Of a stretch of DNA of 64,000 nt, positions 7,554-16,354 are shown piece after piece. The position numbers and the translations under genes are program-made. Source of the DNA: Massilia pinisoli (GTDB taxonomy: Bacteria; Pseudomonadota; Gammaproteobacteria; Burkholderiales; Burkholderiaceae_D); the NCBI RefSeq assembly GCF_024753285.1, contig NZ_JANUGW010000025.1, positions 1 to 64,000 of the forward strand. Reading direction: 5' to 3'. The stretch's first letter is position 1; each line of letters begins with the position of its first letter. The notes under the pieces were generated by a model. That model worked only from the letters and a program-made list of their open reading frames with translations, ran no database searches and was not told the DNA's origin.

Positions 7554-8658
7554 ATGGAAGCTGAACGCATCAATGCCCTCTCCTCCCTGCTGAACGACCT
7601 GACCAGCCGTGAAGCCGAACTTCGGAGGTATCTTTGACTTCGACCGCAAAGCGGAGAAGTTAGAGCAGGTCAACCAGGAACTGGAAGACCCGGCCATCTG
7701 GAACGACCAGAAACGCGCCCAGGAGATGGGCCGCGAGAAGAAGGCGCTGGAAGGCGTCGTCCTCACCTTGGAAAAGGCGCGCGCCGATTTGTCGGACGCG
7801 TCCGACCTGTTCGAGATGGCCCGCGAAGAAGGCGATGACGCCACCATCGAGGCGGTCGAGGGCGACGCCGAGGAGATCAAGAAGGTCATCGAGGCGATGG
7901 AATTCCGTCGCATGTTCAGCAACCCGATGGACCACGCCAGCTGCTTCATCGACATCCAGGCCGGCGCAGGCGGCACCGAAGCCCAGGACTGGGCGTCGAT
8001 GCTGATGCGCCAATACCTGCGCTATTGCGAGCGCAAGGGCTTCAAGGCCGAGGTGATGGAACTGTCCGAGGGCGAGGTCGCCGGCATCAAGACAGCCACG
8101 ATCAAGGTCGAGGGCGAATACGCGTACGGCCACCTGCGCACGGAAACGGGCGTGCACCGCCTCGTGCGCAAGTCGCCGTTCGACTCCGCCAACGGCCGCC
8201 ACACGTCGTTCTCGTCGATCTTCGTGTACCCGGAAGTGGACGAATCGATCGAAATCGAGATCAACCCGGCCGACGTGCGGATCGACACGTACCGCGCATC
8301 CGGCGCCGGCGGCCAGCACATCAACAAAACCGACTCCGCCGTGCGCCTGACGCACGCGCCGTCGGGCATCGTCGTGCAGTGCCAGAACGACCGCTCACAG
8401 CACCGCAACAAGGCCGAGGCCTTCGACATGCTGCGCGCCAAGCTGTTCGAACTGGAGCTGCGCAAGCGCATGGCCGAACAGCAGAAGCTGGAAGACTCGA
8501 AGACCGACGTGGGCTGGGGCCACCAGATCCGCTCGTACGTCCTCGACCAGTCGCGCATCAAGGACTTGCGTACGGGCTTCGAGACCGGCAACACGAAGAA
8601 CGTGCTGGACGGCGACCTCGACGACTTCATCTCCGCCTCGCTCAAGCAGGGCGTGTAA
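7554..8658 (+). CDS. prfB: Peptide chain release factor 2, with programmed +1 frameshift
   Basis: The product (367 residues after frameshifting) recognises UGA and UAA stops on the ribosome. The first frame starts at ATG 7554 and reads 27 codons to CTT (7632-7634) followed by in-frame TGA (7635-7637). Skipping T7635 continues at GAC 7636 to the stop at 8656-8658. The SPF codon-recognition tripeptide (in KSPFDSANG) and the GGQ hydrolysis motif ([17 protein letters not shown]) are both present. A TATAAT -10 box lies at 7508-7513. RF2 level is autoregulated by the shift: low RF2 favours frameshifting. A short HAD gene follows after 3 bp and lysS after that, probably one operon (prfB-lysS linkage is common). 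Confidence 0.97.
7623..7638 (+). promoter_or_regulatory. prfB: RF2 programmed frameshift site
   Basis: The sequence CGGAGGTATCTTTGAC matches the classical element: an internal Shine-Dalgarno GGAGG (7624-7628) three bases before the slippery CTT, then TGA and C. It is the known autoregulatory +1 frameshift signal of bacterial RF2 genes. Confidence 0.96.
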
Positions 8659-8661
8659 GGC

Positions 8662-9324
8662 ATGACGAAGCCCGCTTTCGTCTTCGACATGGACGGCACC
8701 ATCGTCGACAACATGGCGTTCCATATGGAGTCGTGGCTCGCGTTCTTCGCGCGCCGCGGCAAGACGTACGACCCGGATGCGTTCTTCCGCGAGACGGCCG
8801 GCGCGCAGGCGCGCGAGATCATGCGCGAGCGCCTCGGCGCCGACCTCCCGGACGACGAGATCGCCGTGCTGGCGCAGGAAAAGGACGTGCTGTACCGCGA
8901 GATGTACGCCCCGCACCGCCGCGCGATCCAGGGCTTCGAGGATTTCGTCGCGCGCGCCCGCGCGGACGGCGTGAAACTGGCGGTGGCGACGTCCGCCCCG
9001 CCCGCGAACATCGTCTTCACGCTCGATGAGCTGGACCTGCGCCGCCACTTCGACGCCGTCGTCGGCGCAGCCGACGTCGCGCGCGGTAAGCCGCATCCGG
9101 ACGTGTTCCTGAAAGCGGCCGAGAAGCTGGGCGTTGCGCCTGCCGACTGCATCGTGTTCGAAGACGCGCCGATGGGCGTGGAAGCGGCGCGGCGCGCGGG
9201 CATGAAGGCCGTCGTCATCACCACCACGCTGCCCGCCGACGCGTTCCGCGAATTCGACAACGTCGTGCGCATCGTCGCCCACTATGACGAGCTGGACGTA
9301 GGCGAGCTGCTCGGCACCCCGTAA
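8662..9324 (+). CDS. HAD-superfamily phosphatase, beta-phosphoglucomutase-like
   Basis: Encodes 220 residues. Motif I is FDMDGTIVDN (nucleophile Asp at residue ~9), motif II the VATSAPP threonine/serine segment, motif III GKPHPDVFLKAAEKLG and motif IV FEDAPMGVEAARRAGM. The helical cap between motifs I and II is that of subfamily IA (beta-phosphoglucomutase/phosphoglycolate phosphatase type). The substrate cannot be read from the sequence. Its position between prfB and lysS, with 3-bp and 24-bp gaps, points to co-transcription, but no functional link is obvious. Confidence 0.9.
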   Translation: MTKPAFVFDMDGTIVDNMAFHMESWLAFFARRGKTYDPDAFFRETAGAQAREIMRERLGADLPDDEIAVLAQEKDVLYREMYAPHRRAIQGFEDFVARARADGVKLAVATSAPPANIVFTLDELDLRRHFDAVVGAADVARGKPHPDVFLKAAEKLGVAPADCIVFEDAPMGVEAARRAGMKAVVITTTLPADAFREFDNVVRIVAHYDELDVGELLGTP

Positions 9325-9348
9325 TTCCAAAACCAGACCGATACTGAC

Positions 9349-10899
9349 ATGAGCACCGAGAACCAAGAACAACAGAACAACGAGCCGTCGACGAACCTGG
9401 CGGCCGAAGACAACAAGATCATCGCCGAGCGCCGCGTGAAACTGGCCGCGATCCGCGAAAAAGGCATCGCCTTCCCGAACGACTTCGTCCCGCAGCACAA
9501 GGCGGCCGACCTCGTCGAGCAGTTCGGCGGCTGGACGCGCGAACAACTGGAAGCGGAACCGCAGGCCGTCGTGCTGGCGGGCCGCATGATGCTCAAGCGC
9601 GAAGCAGGCAAGAAGGCCGCCTTCGCCACCTTGCAGGACGCATCGGGTCCGCGCGCCGACGGCCGCATCCAGATCTACGTCACCCTCGACAACACGGGCG
9701 AGGAAGCGATGGAAGCGCTGCGCCACTACGACCTGGGCGACATCCTCGGCGTCGAGGGCACGCTGTTCAAGACGAAGACGGACGAGCTGACCGTGAAGGT
9801 CACCACGCTGCGCCTGATCACGAAGGCACTGCGTCCGCTGCCGGACAAATTCCACGGCCTCGCCGACCAGGAAACGAAGTACCGCCAGCGCTACGTCGAC
9901 CTGATCATGAACGAAGAGACGCGCCGCACGTTCAAGGCGCGCACGGCCGCGATCTCGTCGATCCGCCGGTTCATGCAGGACCACGGCTTCATGGAAGTCG
10001 AGACGCCGATGCTGCACCCGATCCCGGGCGGCGCCGCCGCGAAGCCGTTCATCACGCATCACAACGCGCTGGACATGCAGATGTTCCTGCGCATCGCGCC
10101 GGAGCTGTACCTGAAGCGCCTCGTCGTCGGCGGCTTCGACCGCGTGTTCGAGATCAACCGTAACTTCCGCAACGAGGGCGTGTCGATCCGCCACAATCCG
10201 GAATTCACGATGATGGAGTTCTACGCCGCGTGGACCGACTACAAGTGGCTGATGGACTTCACGGAAGCCGTCATCCGCCAGGCCGCCATCGACGCGCACG
10301 GCACCGCGGAACTGACGTACGGCGGCCGCGCGCTGGACCTCTCCAAGCCGTTCCACCGCCTGACGATCGTCCAGGCCATCAACAAGTTCGCGCCGCACTA
10401 CACGGACGCGCAACTGCACGACATGGATTTCCTGAAGGCGGAACTGGCGAAGTTCGGCGTCAAGCCGCATGCCATCTCGGGCCTGGGCGCGCTGCAGCTG
10501 TCGCTGTTCGAAGAGACGGCGGAAGCGCAGCTGTGGGAACCGACGTTCATCATCGACTACCCGGTCGAAGTGTCGCCGCTCGCGCGCGCGTCGGACTCGC
10601 GCGAAGGCATCACGGAACGCTTCGAGCTGTTCATGGTGGGCCGCGAGATCGCCAACGGCTTCTCCGAGCTGAACGATCCGGAAGACCAGTCGGCGCGCTT
10701 CCTGGCGCAGGTCGAAGCGAAGCAGGCCGGCGATGAAGAGGCGATGTACTACGACGCCGACTACATCCGCGCGCTGGAATACGGCATGCCCCCGACCGGT
10801 GGCTGCGGCATCGGTATCGACCGCCTCATGATGATCATCACCGATTCGCCGAACATCCGCGACGTGCTGCTGTTCCCGCACCTGCGCAAGGAAGATTAA
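9349..10899 (+). CDS. lysS: Lysyl-tRNA synthetase, class II
   Basis: Encodes 516 residues, normal for LysS. An N-terminal OB-fold anticodon-binding domain (about 65-190) is followed by the class II catalytic core. Motif 1 lies around the MEVETPML segment, motif 2 is [20 protein letters not shown] and motif 3 [11 protein letters not shown]. The enzyme charges tRNA-Lys in the cytoplasm. It is the last gene of the prfB transcript unit, closed by a strong terminator at 10915-10952. Confidence 0.98.
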   Translation: MSTENQEQQNNEPSTNLAAEDNKIIAERRVKLAAIREKGIAFPNDFVPQHKAADLVEQFGGWTREQLEAEPQAVVLAGRMMLKREAGKKAAFATLQDASGPRADGRIQIYVTLDNTGEEAMEALRHYDLGDILGVEGTLFKTKTDELTVKVTTLRLITKALRPLPDKFHGLADQETKYRQRYVDLIMNEETRRTFKARTAAISSIRRFMQDHGFMEVETPMLHPIPGGAAAKPFITHHNALDMQMFLRIAPELYLKRLVVGGFDRVFEINRNFRNEGVSIRHNPEFTMMEFYAAWTDYKWLMDFTEAVIRQAAIDAHGTAELTYGGRALDLSKPFHRLTIVQAINKFAPHYTDAQLHDMDFLKAELAKFGVKPHAISGLGALQLSLFEETAEAQLWEPTFIIDYPVEVSPLARASDSREGITERFELFMVGREIANGFSELNDPEDQSARFLAQVEAKQAGDEEAMYYDADYIRALEYGMPPTGGCGIGIDRLMMIITDSPNIRDVLLFPHLRKED

Positions 10900-10914
10900 G
10901 CGTCACGCATCACG

Positions 10915-10952
10915 AAAAAAGGCGCGGACGATTCGTCGTCCGCGCCTTTTTT
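10915..10952 (+). terminator. Intrinsic terminator after lysS
   Basis: GGCGCGGACGA (10921-10931), loop TTCG, TCGTCCGCGCC (10936-10946), then six T. A run of six A precedes the stem, so it can also act on transcripts arriving from the opposite strand (ppnN). Confidence 0.93.
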
Positions 10953-10974
10953 ATTTGTGGTGTTAGCGTTGCGC

Positions 10975-11079
10975 GTAGGGTAGACGGGTCCCCCGTCCAC
11001 GCGTTCAAACACCCTCTGAACCGCCGCACGAGTGTTCCCGCGCCGATTGAACGCGTGGACGGCGAGCCGTCCACCCTAC
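10975..11079. repeat. Palindromic BIME-like repeat, copy B
   Basis: Same two-hairpin inverted structure as 62-167. The left unit (10975-11010) starts GTAGGG and contains GACGGG...CCCGTC then GCGTTCAAAC. The right unit (11047-11079) starts TTGAACGCGTGGACGG and ends CCCTAC. It lies between the convergent lysS and ppnN genes. The reverse complement of the right terminus (GTAGGG) contains the TAG stop codon of ppnN (11076-11078). Confidence 0.88.
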
Positions 11080-12446
11080 CGGACGACGCGATAGCAGGGA
11101 ACGTACTCCTTGCCTGGCAACTTCATGCGGCTCTGTTCCACGAACGACTGCAGCAGCGCATCCATCGGCGCCATGATCTCGTTCTCGCCGTGGATCTCGA
11201 ACTTGCCGAACTGCTCGATGGCGCGGATGCCCTCTTCCTTCACGTTGCCCGCGACGACGCCCGAGAACGCGCGACGCAAATTCGCCGCCAGCAGGTGCGT
11301 TTCCTGGTTCTTGTGCAGCGACAGATTGCGCATGTTCTCGTGCGTGGGACGGAACGGCTTCTGGAATTCCGGGTCGATGCGCAAGCCCCAGTTGAAGTAG
11401 TACGCGTCGCTGCGCGACTTGCGGAATTCGCGTACCTGCCGGATCCCCGTCTGCATCTCGCGCGCGACGGCGTCCGGGTCGTCGATGATGATCTTGTAGC
11501 GGCTGCGCGCGTCCTCGCCCAGGGTGAGGCCGATGAAGTGGTCGATCTGCTCGAAGTATTCGCGCGCGGTCGCCGGCCCCGTGAACACGAGCGGGAAAGG
11601 CACCTCCGCGTTCTCCGGGTGCAGTAGGATCCCGAGGATGTACAGGATCTCTTCCGCCGTGCCGGCGCCGCCCGGGAACACGACGATGCCGTGACCCGTG
11701 CGCACGAACGCTTCCAGGCGCTTCTCGATGTCCGGCATGATCACGAGGTCGTTGACGATCGGGTTCGGCGATTCGGCGGCGATGATGCCCGGCTCCGAGA
11801 TGCCGAGGTAGCGGCCGCCCTGCAGGCGCTGCTTCGCATGTCCGATGGTGGCGCCCTTCATCGGGCCCTTCATCGCGCCCGGACCGCAGCCCGTGCAGAT
11901 ATCGAGTTCGCGCAAGCCCAGTTGGTAACCCACGTGCTTCGAGTAGTTGTATTCGACCCGGTTGATCGAGTGGCCGCCCCAGCACACGACGAGGTTCGGA
12001 TTGCGCTGGGGCTGGATCACGTTGGCGTTGCGCAGGATGTGGAACACGGCGTCCGTGATGCCTTCCGGGCGCGTGAGGTCGAAGCGCGGATTGTCCGTCA
12101 CTTCGAAATTCACGTAGACGATGTCGCGCAGGACCGAGAACAGGTGCTCGTGGATACCCTTGATCATTTTGCCGTCGACGAAGGCGTGGGCGGGCGCGCC
12201 GCGGATATCGAGCTTGATGCCCCGTTCGCGCTGGATGATCTTGATGTCGAAATCCTTGTACCGCTCGAGCAGTTCCTTGCCGTCGTCGATCGAGCTGCCG
12301 GAGTTCAGGACCGCCAGCGCGCATTTGCGGAAGATCTGGTACAGGCCACCCTGGCTCGTATCGAGGAGCTTGGCCACTTCGGCCTTCGACAGGACTTCCA
12401 GACGTCCTTCCGGTGAAATCAGCGTATCGACAACGTCGTAATTCAT
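11076..12446 (-). CDS. ppnN: Pyrimidine/purine nucleotide 5'-monophosphate nucleosidase (LOG family)
   Basis: Encodes 456 residues from ATG 12446, with AAGGAA upstream. PpnN (YgdH) splits nucleoside monophosphates into base and ribose-5-phosphate, and in E. coli it is controlled by (p)ppGpp. A DUF4478-type N-terminal region (1-150) precedes the LOG core, which has CTGCGPGAMKGPMKGA and the PGGAGTAEE catalytic/phosphate-binding motif. A DUF3412-type C-terminal region follows. The length matches E. coli PpnN (454). The stop codon TAG is formed by the terminal GTAGGG of repeat copy B, so the last codons abut a repeat element. Confidence 0.94.
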   Translation of the reverse strand: MNYDVVDTLISPEGRLEVLSKAEVAKLLDTSQGGLYQIFRKCALAVLNSGSSIDDGKELLERYKDFDIKIIQRERGIKLDIRGAPAHAFVDGKMIKGIHEHLFSVLRDIVYVNFEVTDNPRFDLTRPEGITDAVFHILRNANVIQPQRNPNLVVCWGGHSINRVEYNYSKHVGYQLGLRELDICTGCGPGAMKGPMKGATIGHAKQRLQGGRYLGISEPGIIAAESPNPIVNDLVIMPDIEKRLEAFVRTGHGIVVFPGGAGTAEEILYILGILLHPENAEVPFPLVFTGPATAREYFEQIDHFIGLTLGEDARSRYKIIIDDPDAVAREMQTGIRQVREFRKSRSDAYYFNWGLRIDPEFQKPFRPTHENMRNLSLHKNQETHLLAANLRRAFSGVVAGNVKEEGIRAIEQFGKFEIHGENEIMAPMDALLQSFVEQSRMKLPGKEYVPCYRVVR

Positions 12447-12682
12447 GGTGTATTCCTTTTCTCTGCTGTAAATCGGTGTGACTGTTGCTCCAATATACGA
12501 CAACTCACCCGACTTTGTGACCCCCATTTCGTTTATGCCGATTCCGCATATGGCAGAGTTGTAAAAAGCTGGCCCCATATGCACGATTTCCACTAAAATG
12601 CGTCGCTGGAACGCCACCCTTACCCAGGGCGGACGTGTCCCGAAAAAGCAATCATTCTTATAAAGATTAGGGGAGGAACCGC

Positions 12683-14188
12683 ATGAGCGGTGCAGCTACT
12701 ACCACTACCGCGGAACCGAGGGCGGTACCGGAATTCAAGCAGATCATGGGGCACCCGGCGCCGCTGTGGATGCTGTTCATGACGGAATTCTGGGAACGTT
12801 TCGCTTTCTATGGCATCCGTTGGGCCCTCGTGCTCTACATCGTCGCCCAGTTCTACGGCGGCAGCGGCGAGGGCCAGGCCGACGCCAACCTGACCTACGG
12901 CTCCTACCTCGCCCTCGTCTACGCGGGTGCCGTGTTCGGCGGCTACATCGCCGACCGCGTCATCGGCTACCAGCGTTCCATCCTCGTCGGCGCATCGTTC
13001 ATGGTGCTCGGCCTCTTCGCGATCACGATCCCGAATCCCGACATCTTCAAGATGGGCCTTGCGACGATCATCGTCGGCAACGGCATGTTCAAGCCGAACA
13101 TCTCGGCGATGGTCGGCCAGCTGTACGGCATCGCCGACCAGCGCCGCGACTCCGGCTTCACCATCTTCTACATGGGCATCAACGGCGGCGGCTTCGTCGC
13201 CCCGATCCTCACCGGCCTGCTCGCACAGAGCATGGCGGGCAGCACCGGCGTCCCCGCGTACAAGGTCGTGTTCTTCGCGGCCGGCGTCGGCATGATCCTG
13301 TCGCTGATCTGGTTCCAGATCGGTCGCCGCATGCTGAAGGGCATCGGCGCCGCCACCGGCCCGCTCGCGAACCCCGTGCGCGTCATCGGCGTCGTCATCG
13401 GCTCGTTCATCGTCATCCCCGTCGTGTACTACGTCCTGAAGCTGGGCGCGGAAAAACTGCAGGGCGTGCTGTCGGTCCTCTTCATCATCCTCGCCATCAT
13501 GCTGCTGGTGGAAGGCATCCGCGGTGGCGCCGTCGTGCGCGACAAGACGATCGCGATGCTCGTCATCTTCTTCTTCAACGTGATGTTCTGGTGCTTCTTC
13601 GAACAGGCGGGCAGCTCGTTCACGTTCCTGGCCGAGTACATCGTGCGCCGCGACTTTGGCGGCTGGGTCTTCCCGACCGGCTGGTTCCAGTCCGTCAATA
13701 CGTTAGCCATCATCGTGATCGCCCCGATCGTCGCCGCCGTGTGGACCGCGATGGGCCGCAAGAACCCGTCGATCCCGCGCAAGTTCGGCCTCGGCCTGAT
13801 CTTCAACGGCCTCGCGTTCCTGCTGTTGATGTTCGCGCTGCAGCACCTCGTCGGCACGGACAGCAAGATCCCGTTCTGGACCTTGTTCATGGTCTACGTG
13901 ATCCAGTCCATCGGTGAACTGTGTCTGTCGCCGATCGGCCTGTCGATGGTGACCAAGCTCGCCCCCACCCGCCTCGTCGGCCTGGGCATGGGCGGCTGGT
14001 TCCTGTCGACCGGCATCGGCAACAACCTGTCCGGCATCTTCGCGTCGATCGTCTCGGGCGAAAAAGGCATGACCGTGGCATCGGCGCTGTCCGGCTACAC
14101 GTTCGGCTTCTGGGCCCTGATCGGCGCCGGCGTGCTGCTGTTCCTGATCGCACCGCTGATCCAGAAACTGATGCACGGCGTGAAATGA
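12683..14188 (+). CDS. POT/PTR family proton-coupled peptide transporter
   Basis: Encodes 501 residues with about 12-14 hydrophobic segments. The POT hallmark ExxER motif is present in helix 1 (TEFWERFAFYGIRW), and the second PTR2 signature region FTIFYMGINGGGFVAPI follows. These inner-membrane MFS proteins import di- and tripeptides with protons. The start has a strong GGGGAGGA ribosome-binding site. It is transcribed divergently from ppnN across a 236-bp region. With the OPT transporter at 16.4-18.6 kb it makes two peptide importers within 6 kb. Confidence 0.93.
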   Translation: MSGAATTTTAEPRAVPEFKQIMGHPAPLWMLFMTEFWERFAFYGIRWALVLYIVAQFYGGSGEGQADANLTYGSYLALVYAGAVFGGYIADRVIGYQRSILVGASFMVLGLFAITIPNPDIFKMGLATIIVGNGMFKPNISAMVGQLYGIADQRRDSGFTIFYMGINGGGFVAPILTGLLAQSMAGSTGVPAYKVVFFAAGVGMILSLIWFQIGRRMLKGIGAATGPLANPVRVIGVVIGSFIVIPVVYYVLKLGAEKLQGVLSVLFIILAIMLLVEGIRGGAVVRDKTIAMLVIFFFNVMFWCFFEQAGSSFTFLAEYIVRRDFGGWVFPTGWFQSVNTLAIIVIAPIVAAVWTAMGRKNPSIPRKFGLGLIFNGLAFLLLMFALQHLVGTDSKIPFWTLFMVYVIQSIGELCLSPIGLSMVTKLAPTRLVGLGMGGWFLSTGIGNNLSGIFASIVSGEKGMTVASALSGYTFGFWALIGAGVLLFLIAPLIQKLMHGVK

Positions 14189-14208
14189 TCGCCCGCGCGT
14201 GACCTGCG

Positions 14209-14240
14209 ACGGCGGCCTGCGGGCCGCCGTTGTCGTTTTT
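14209..14240 (+). terminator. Intrinsic terminator after the POT gene
   Basis: ACGGCGGCC (14209-14217), 4-base loop, GGCCGCCGT (14222-14230), then TTGTCGTTTTT. It lies between the convergent POT and SDR genes. Confidence 0.8.
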
Positions 14241-14256
14241 GGCGCGCCCTCACCGC

Positions 14257-15186
14257 TCACACGAACGCCAGGTCGTGCAGCTGGATCGTGTCGTCGATCC
14301 AGTCGTCGCAATGCCCGAACCGGTACCCGAGCGCCTGCGCGCGTGACGTGTCCAGCACCATCGCCCCCGGCACGTCGAACGGCGACAGCCGGCCCATCGG
14401 CTCCGGCGGCACCTTTTGGCGCATCGTCACGGGCGTATCGAGCACGGCGCCCACCCGTTCGTACAACTGCGCGGCCGACAGCGGGCCGTCGCATGCCGCG
14501 TTGACGGGCCCCGTGAAATCCTGCATGCCGACCCACGCCAGGAAATCGGCCGCGCCTTGCAGCGGCAGGAACGACAGCGCCGCCTGCGCGTCCGAGTATT
14601 CCAGCACCCCGCCCATGCGCGCCAGTTCCACGTAGTGCGCGAGCCGTCCCGTGAAATCTTCCGGGCCACCCAGCACATGCGCCAGTCGCGGCGTCACCAG
14701 AGGCACCGAGCCGTCGCGCACGAGATAGGCCTCGGCCTGCACCTTGCCCGCGACATAGCACTCGGTGGCGCGGCACGGGTCGTGCCATGGATACGTGGTG
14801 TCGATGCGTTGCGCCTCGACGGCCAGGTCGGCCTCGCGCAGCGGACGGTCGTGGCCGTAGCCGAGGGCGCGGTAGGCGTCGATCGTGGACGCCATCACGT
14901 AGCGCCCCACCTTCCCGGCGAACGTCCGCACGGAGATGGCGGCGTCGAGCGGGTTGTAGCACATCTGGTCGTACACGATGTCGAACGGGCCCAGACGGGC
15001 GAACGCGTTGCGCATCGCCGTCTCGTTGCGCCGGTCGACGCGCACGCGCGCGATGCGGTCGCCGAACGGGTCGGGCGCATAGCCGCGCGTCGCGATGGTC
15101 ACGCGATGGCCCGCGCGCAGCAGCCGTTGTACGAGCAGCCTCCCGATGTAACGGGTACCGCCGATCACCAGAATGTTCTTGGACAT
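14257..15186 (-). CDS. NAD(P)-dependent epimerase/dehydratase (extended SDR)
   Basis: Encodes 309 residues from ATG 15186 (AAGGAAAA ribosome-binding site). The N-terminal Rossmann motif GGTRYIG follows strand 1 (NILVIGGTRYIGRLLVQRLL), and an acidic/Arg-rich segment after strand 2 (ATRGYAPDPFG) suggests NADP preference. The typical YxxxK is replaced by a CRATECYVAGKVQAE segment, in which Tyr and Lys (Y-V-A-G-K) keep the spacing. The C-terminal substrate domain resembles plant/bacterial isoflavone-reductase-like or RNA-binding CSP41-like SDRs. The substrate is unknown. It is divergent from the LysR gene, which probably regulates it. Confidence 0.86.
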   Translation of the reverse strand: MSKNILVIGGTRYIGRLLVQRLLRAGHRVTIATRGYAPDPFGDRIARVRVDRRNETAMRNAFARLGPFDIVYDQMCYNPLDAAISVRTFAGKVGRYVMASTIDAYRALGYGHDRPLREADLAVEAQRIDTTYPWHDPCRATECYVAGKVQAEAYLVRDGSVPLVTPRLAHVLGGPEDFTGRLAHYVELARMGGVLEYSDAQAALSFLPLQGAADFLAWVGMQDFTGPVNAACDGPLSAAQLYERVGAVLDTPVTMRQKVPPEPMGRLSPFDVPGAMVLDTSRAQALGYRFGHCDDWIDDTIQLHDLAFV

Positions 15187-15320
15187 GAAGTTTTCCTTAC
15201 GCACGTGGAAAAACCGGATGGGTTTCGACGCGCCCCTTGGTCTGTGGGCATGGCACGGTCGTGGTCAATCCGCTATATTCTGTAACCAGAAGCGCAATTG
15301 TTCAAACTAGAAAAATAAAT

Positions 15321-15332
15321 CTTATGAATAAG
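15321..15332. promoter_or_regulatory. Candidate LysR operator between SDR and LysR genes
   Basis: CTTATGAATAAG is a perfect inverted repeat (5-bp arms, 2-bp centre) in an AT-rich stretch 24 bp before the LysR start codon. LysR-type regulators bind short dyads of the T-N11-A kind in such divergent regions. Function is inferred from position. Confidence 0.4.
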
Positions 15333-15355
15333 AAAAACTTATGCTGGAGTGAGCG

Positions 15356-16252
15356 GTGAAACCACTGCGCAGCCTCTCCGGCCTGATCGATTTCGATTGC
15401 GCCGCCCGCTGGGGCAGCTTCAAGCTGGCGGCGCGCGAACTGCACAAGACGCCGGCCGCCGTCAGCCTGCAGGTCAAGCAGCTCGAAGAAGCGATCGGTT
15501 TCCCCCTGTTCGTCCGCCATCCGCGCCACATCGCGCTGACGGCCAAGGGACAGGAACTGGCGATCGTCGTCGCGCGCATGCTGGCCGACCTGCGCGGCAA
15601 GGTGGCGGCGCTGCAGCGGGGCGACGAGGAAGCCGTGCTGCGCATCTCGACGACGCACTCGTTCGCCATCAAGTGGCTCGTACCGCGGATGTCGCGCTTC
15701 ACGAAGCTGCATCCGGAACTGGACCTGCGCATCGATTCCAACGACACGCCGGTCGACATCGAGGACGACGCCGTCGACGTGGCGATCCGCTACGGGCCCG
15801 TGAAGGATGGCGACCCGGCGCTGCTGTTCCGCGAGCGCCTCGTGCCCGTGTACAGCCCCGACTTGCTGGCGGACGGCCAGGACGCCCTCACCCTCGCCGA
15901 CCTGAAACGCTTCCCGCTGCTGTGCGAACGCACGCCGGAAGGCTGGCTGCAGCTATTGAACGAGAACCGGGCGCTGAAGGGCGATTACGACTTTGCGCGG
16001 ATGTACAGCCACTGGGGCGTGCTGGCGCAGGCGGCCGTCGCCGGCCAGGGGATCGGGCTCGTACCGTACGGGATCGCGTTCGAGGACATCCGCGCCGGCA
16101 CGCTGCTGCAGCTCGCGTGCAAGAGCGCGCCGTTCGGTTATGGGTATCGGCTGCTCGTCAATCCGCACAAGGAGGCGATGACGAAGGTGCAGCATTTCCG
16201 CGCGTGGATCGTGGCGGAGATGGAATCCATGAGCCGCACGATCAACGCGTAG
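15356..16252 (+). CDS. LysR family transcriptional regulator (GcvA-like)
   Basis: Encodes 298 residues from GTG 15356 (GGAG six to ten bases upstream). Residues ~5-65 form the LysR HTH (FKLAARELHKTPAAVSLQVKQLEE, FPLFVRHPRHIALTAKGQEL). The effector domain (~90-290) has the GcvA/AmpR-like pattern RISTTHSFAIKWLVPRMSRF and VDVAIRYGPV. It is divergent from the SDR gene. The TAG stop codon (16250-16252) is part of the GTAGGG terminus of repeat copy C, so the C terminus may be defined by the repeat. Confidence 0.93.
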   Translation: MKPLRSLSGLIDFDCAARWGSFKLAARELHKTPAAVSLQVKQLEEAIGFPLFVRHPRHIALTAKGQELAIVVARMLADLRGKVAALQRGDEEAVLRISTTHSFAIKWLVPRMSRFTKLHPELDLRIDSNDTPVDIEDDAVDVAIRYGPVKDGDPALLFRERLVPVYSPDLLADGQDALTLADLKRFPLLCERTPEGWLQLLNENRALKGDYDFARMYSHWGVLAQAAVAGQGIGLVPYGIAFEDIRAGTLLQLACKSAPFGYGYRLLVNPHKEAMTKVQHFRAWIVAEMESMSRTINA

Positions 16253-16354
16253 GGTGAACGGCTCCGCCGTCCACGCGTTCCGGCGGCCCATGACCTGCCG
16301 TGCCGTCCATCTGATGTCTGCTGAACGCGTGCACGGGAAACCCGTCCACCCTAC
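16249..16354. repeat. Palindromic BIME-like repeat, copy C
   Basis: The left unit (16249-16280) begins GTAGGGTGAACGG with CGGC/GCCG stem and ends CCACGCGTTC. The right unit (16323-16354) begins GAACGCGT and ends CACCCTAC, with ACGGG/CCCGT stem. It separates convergent genes: the left GTAGGG holds the LysR stop (16250-16252) and the right terminus holds the OPT stop (16351-16353, reverse strand). Confidence 0.9.
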
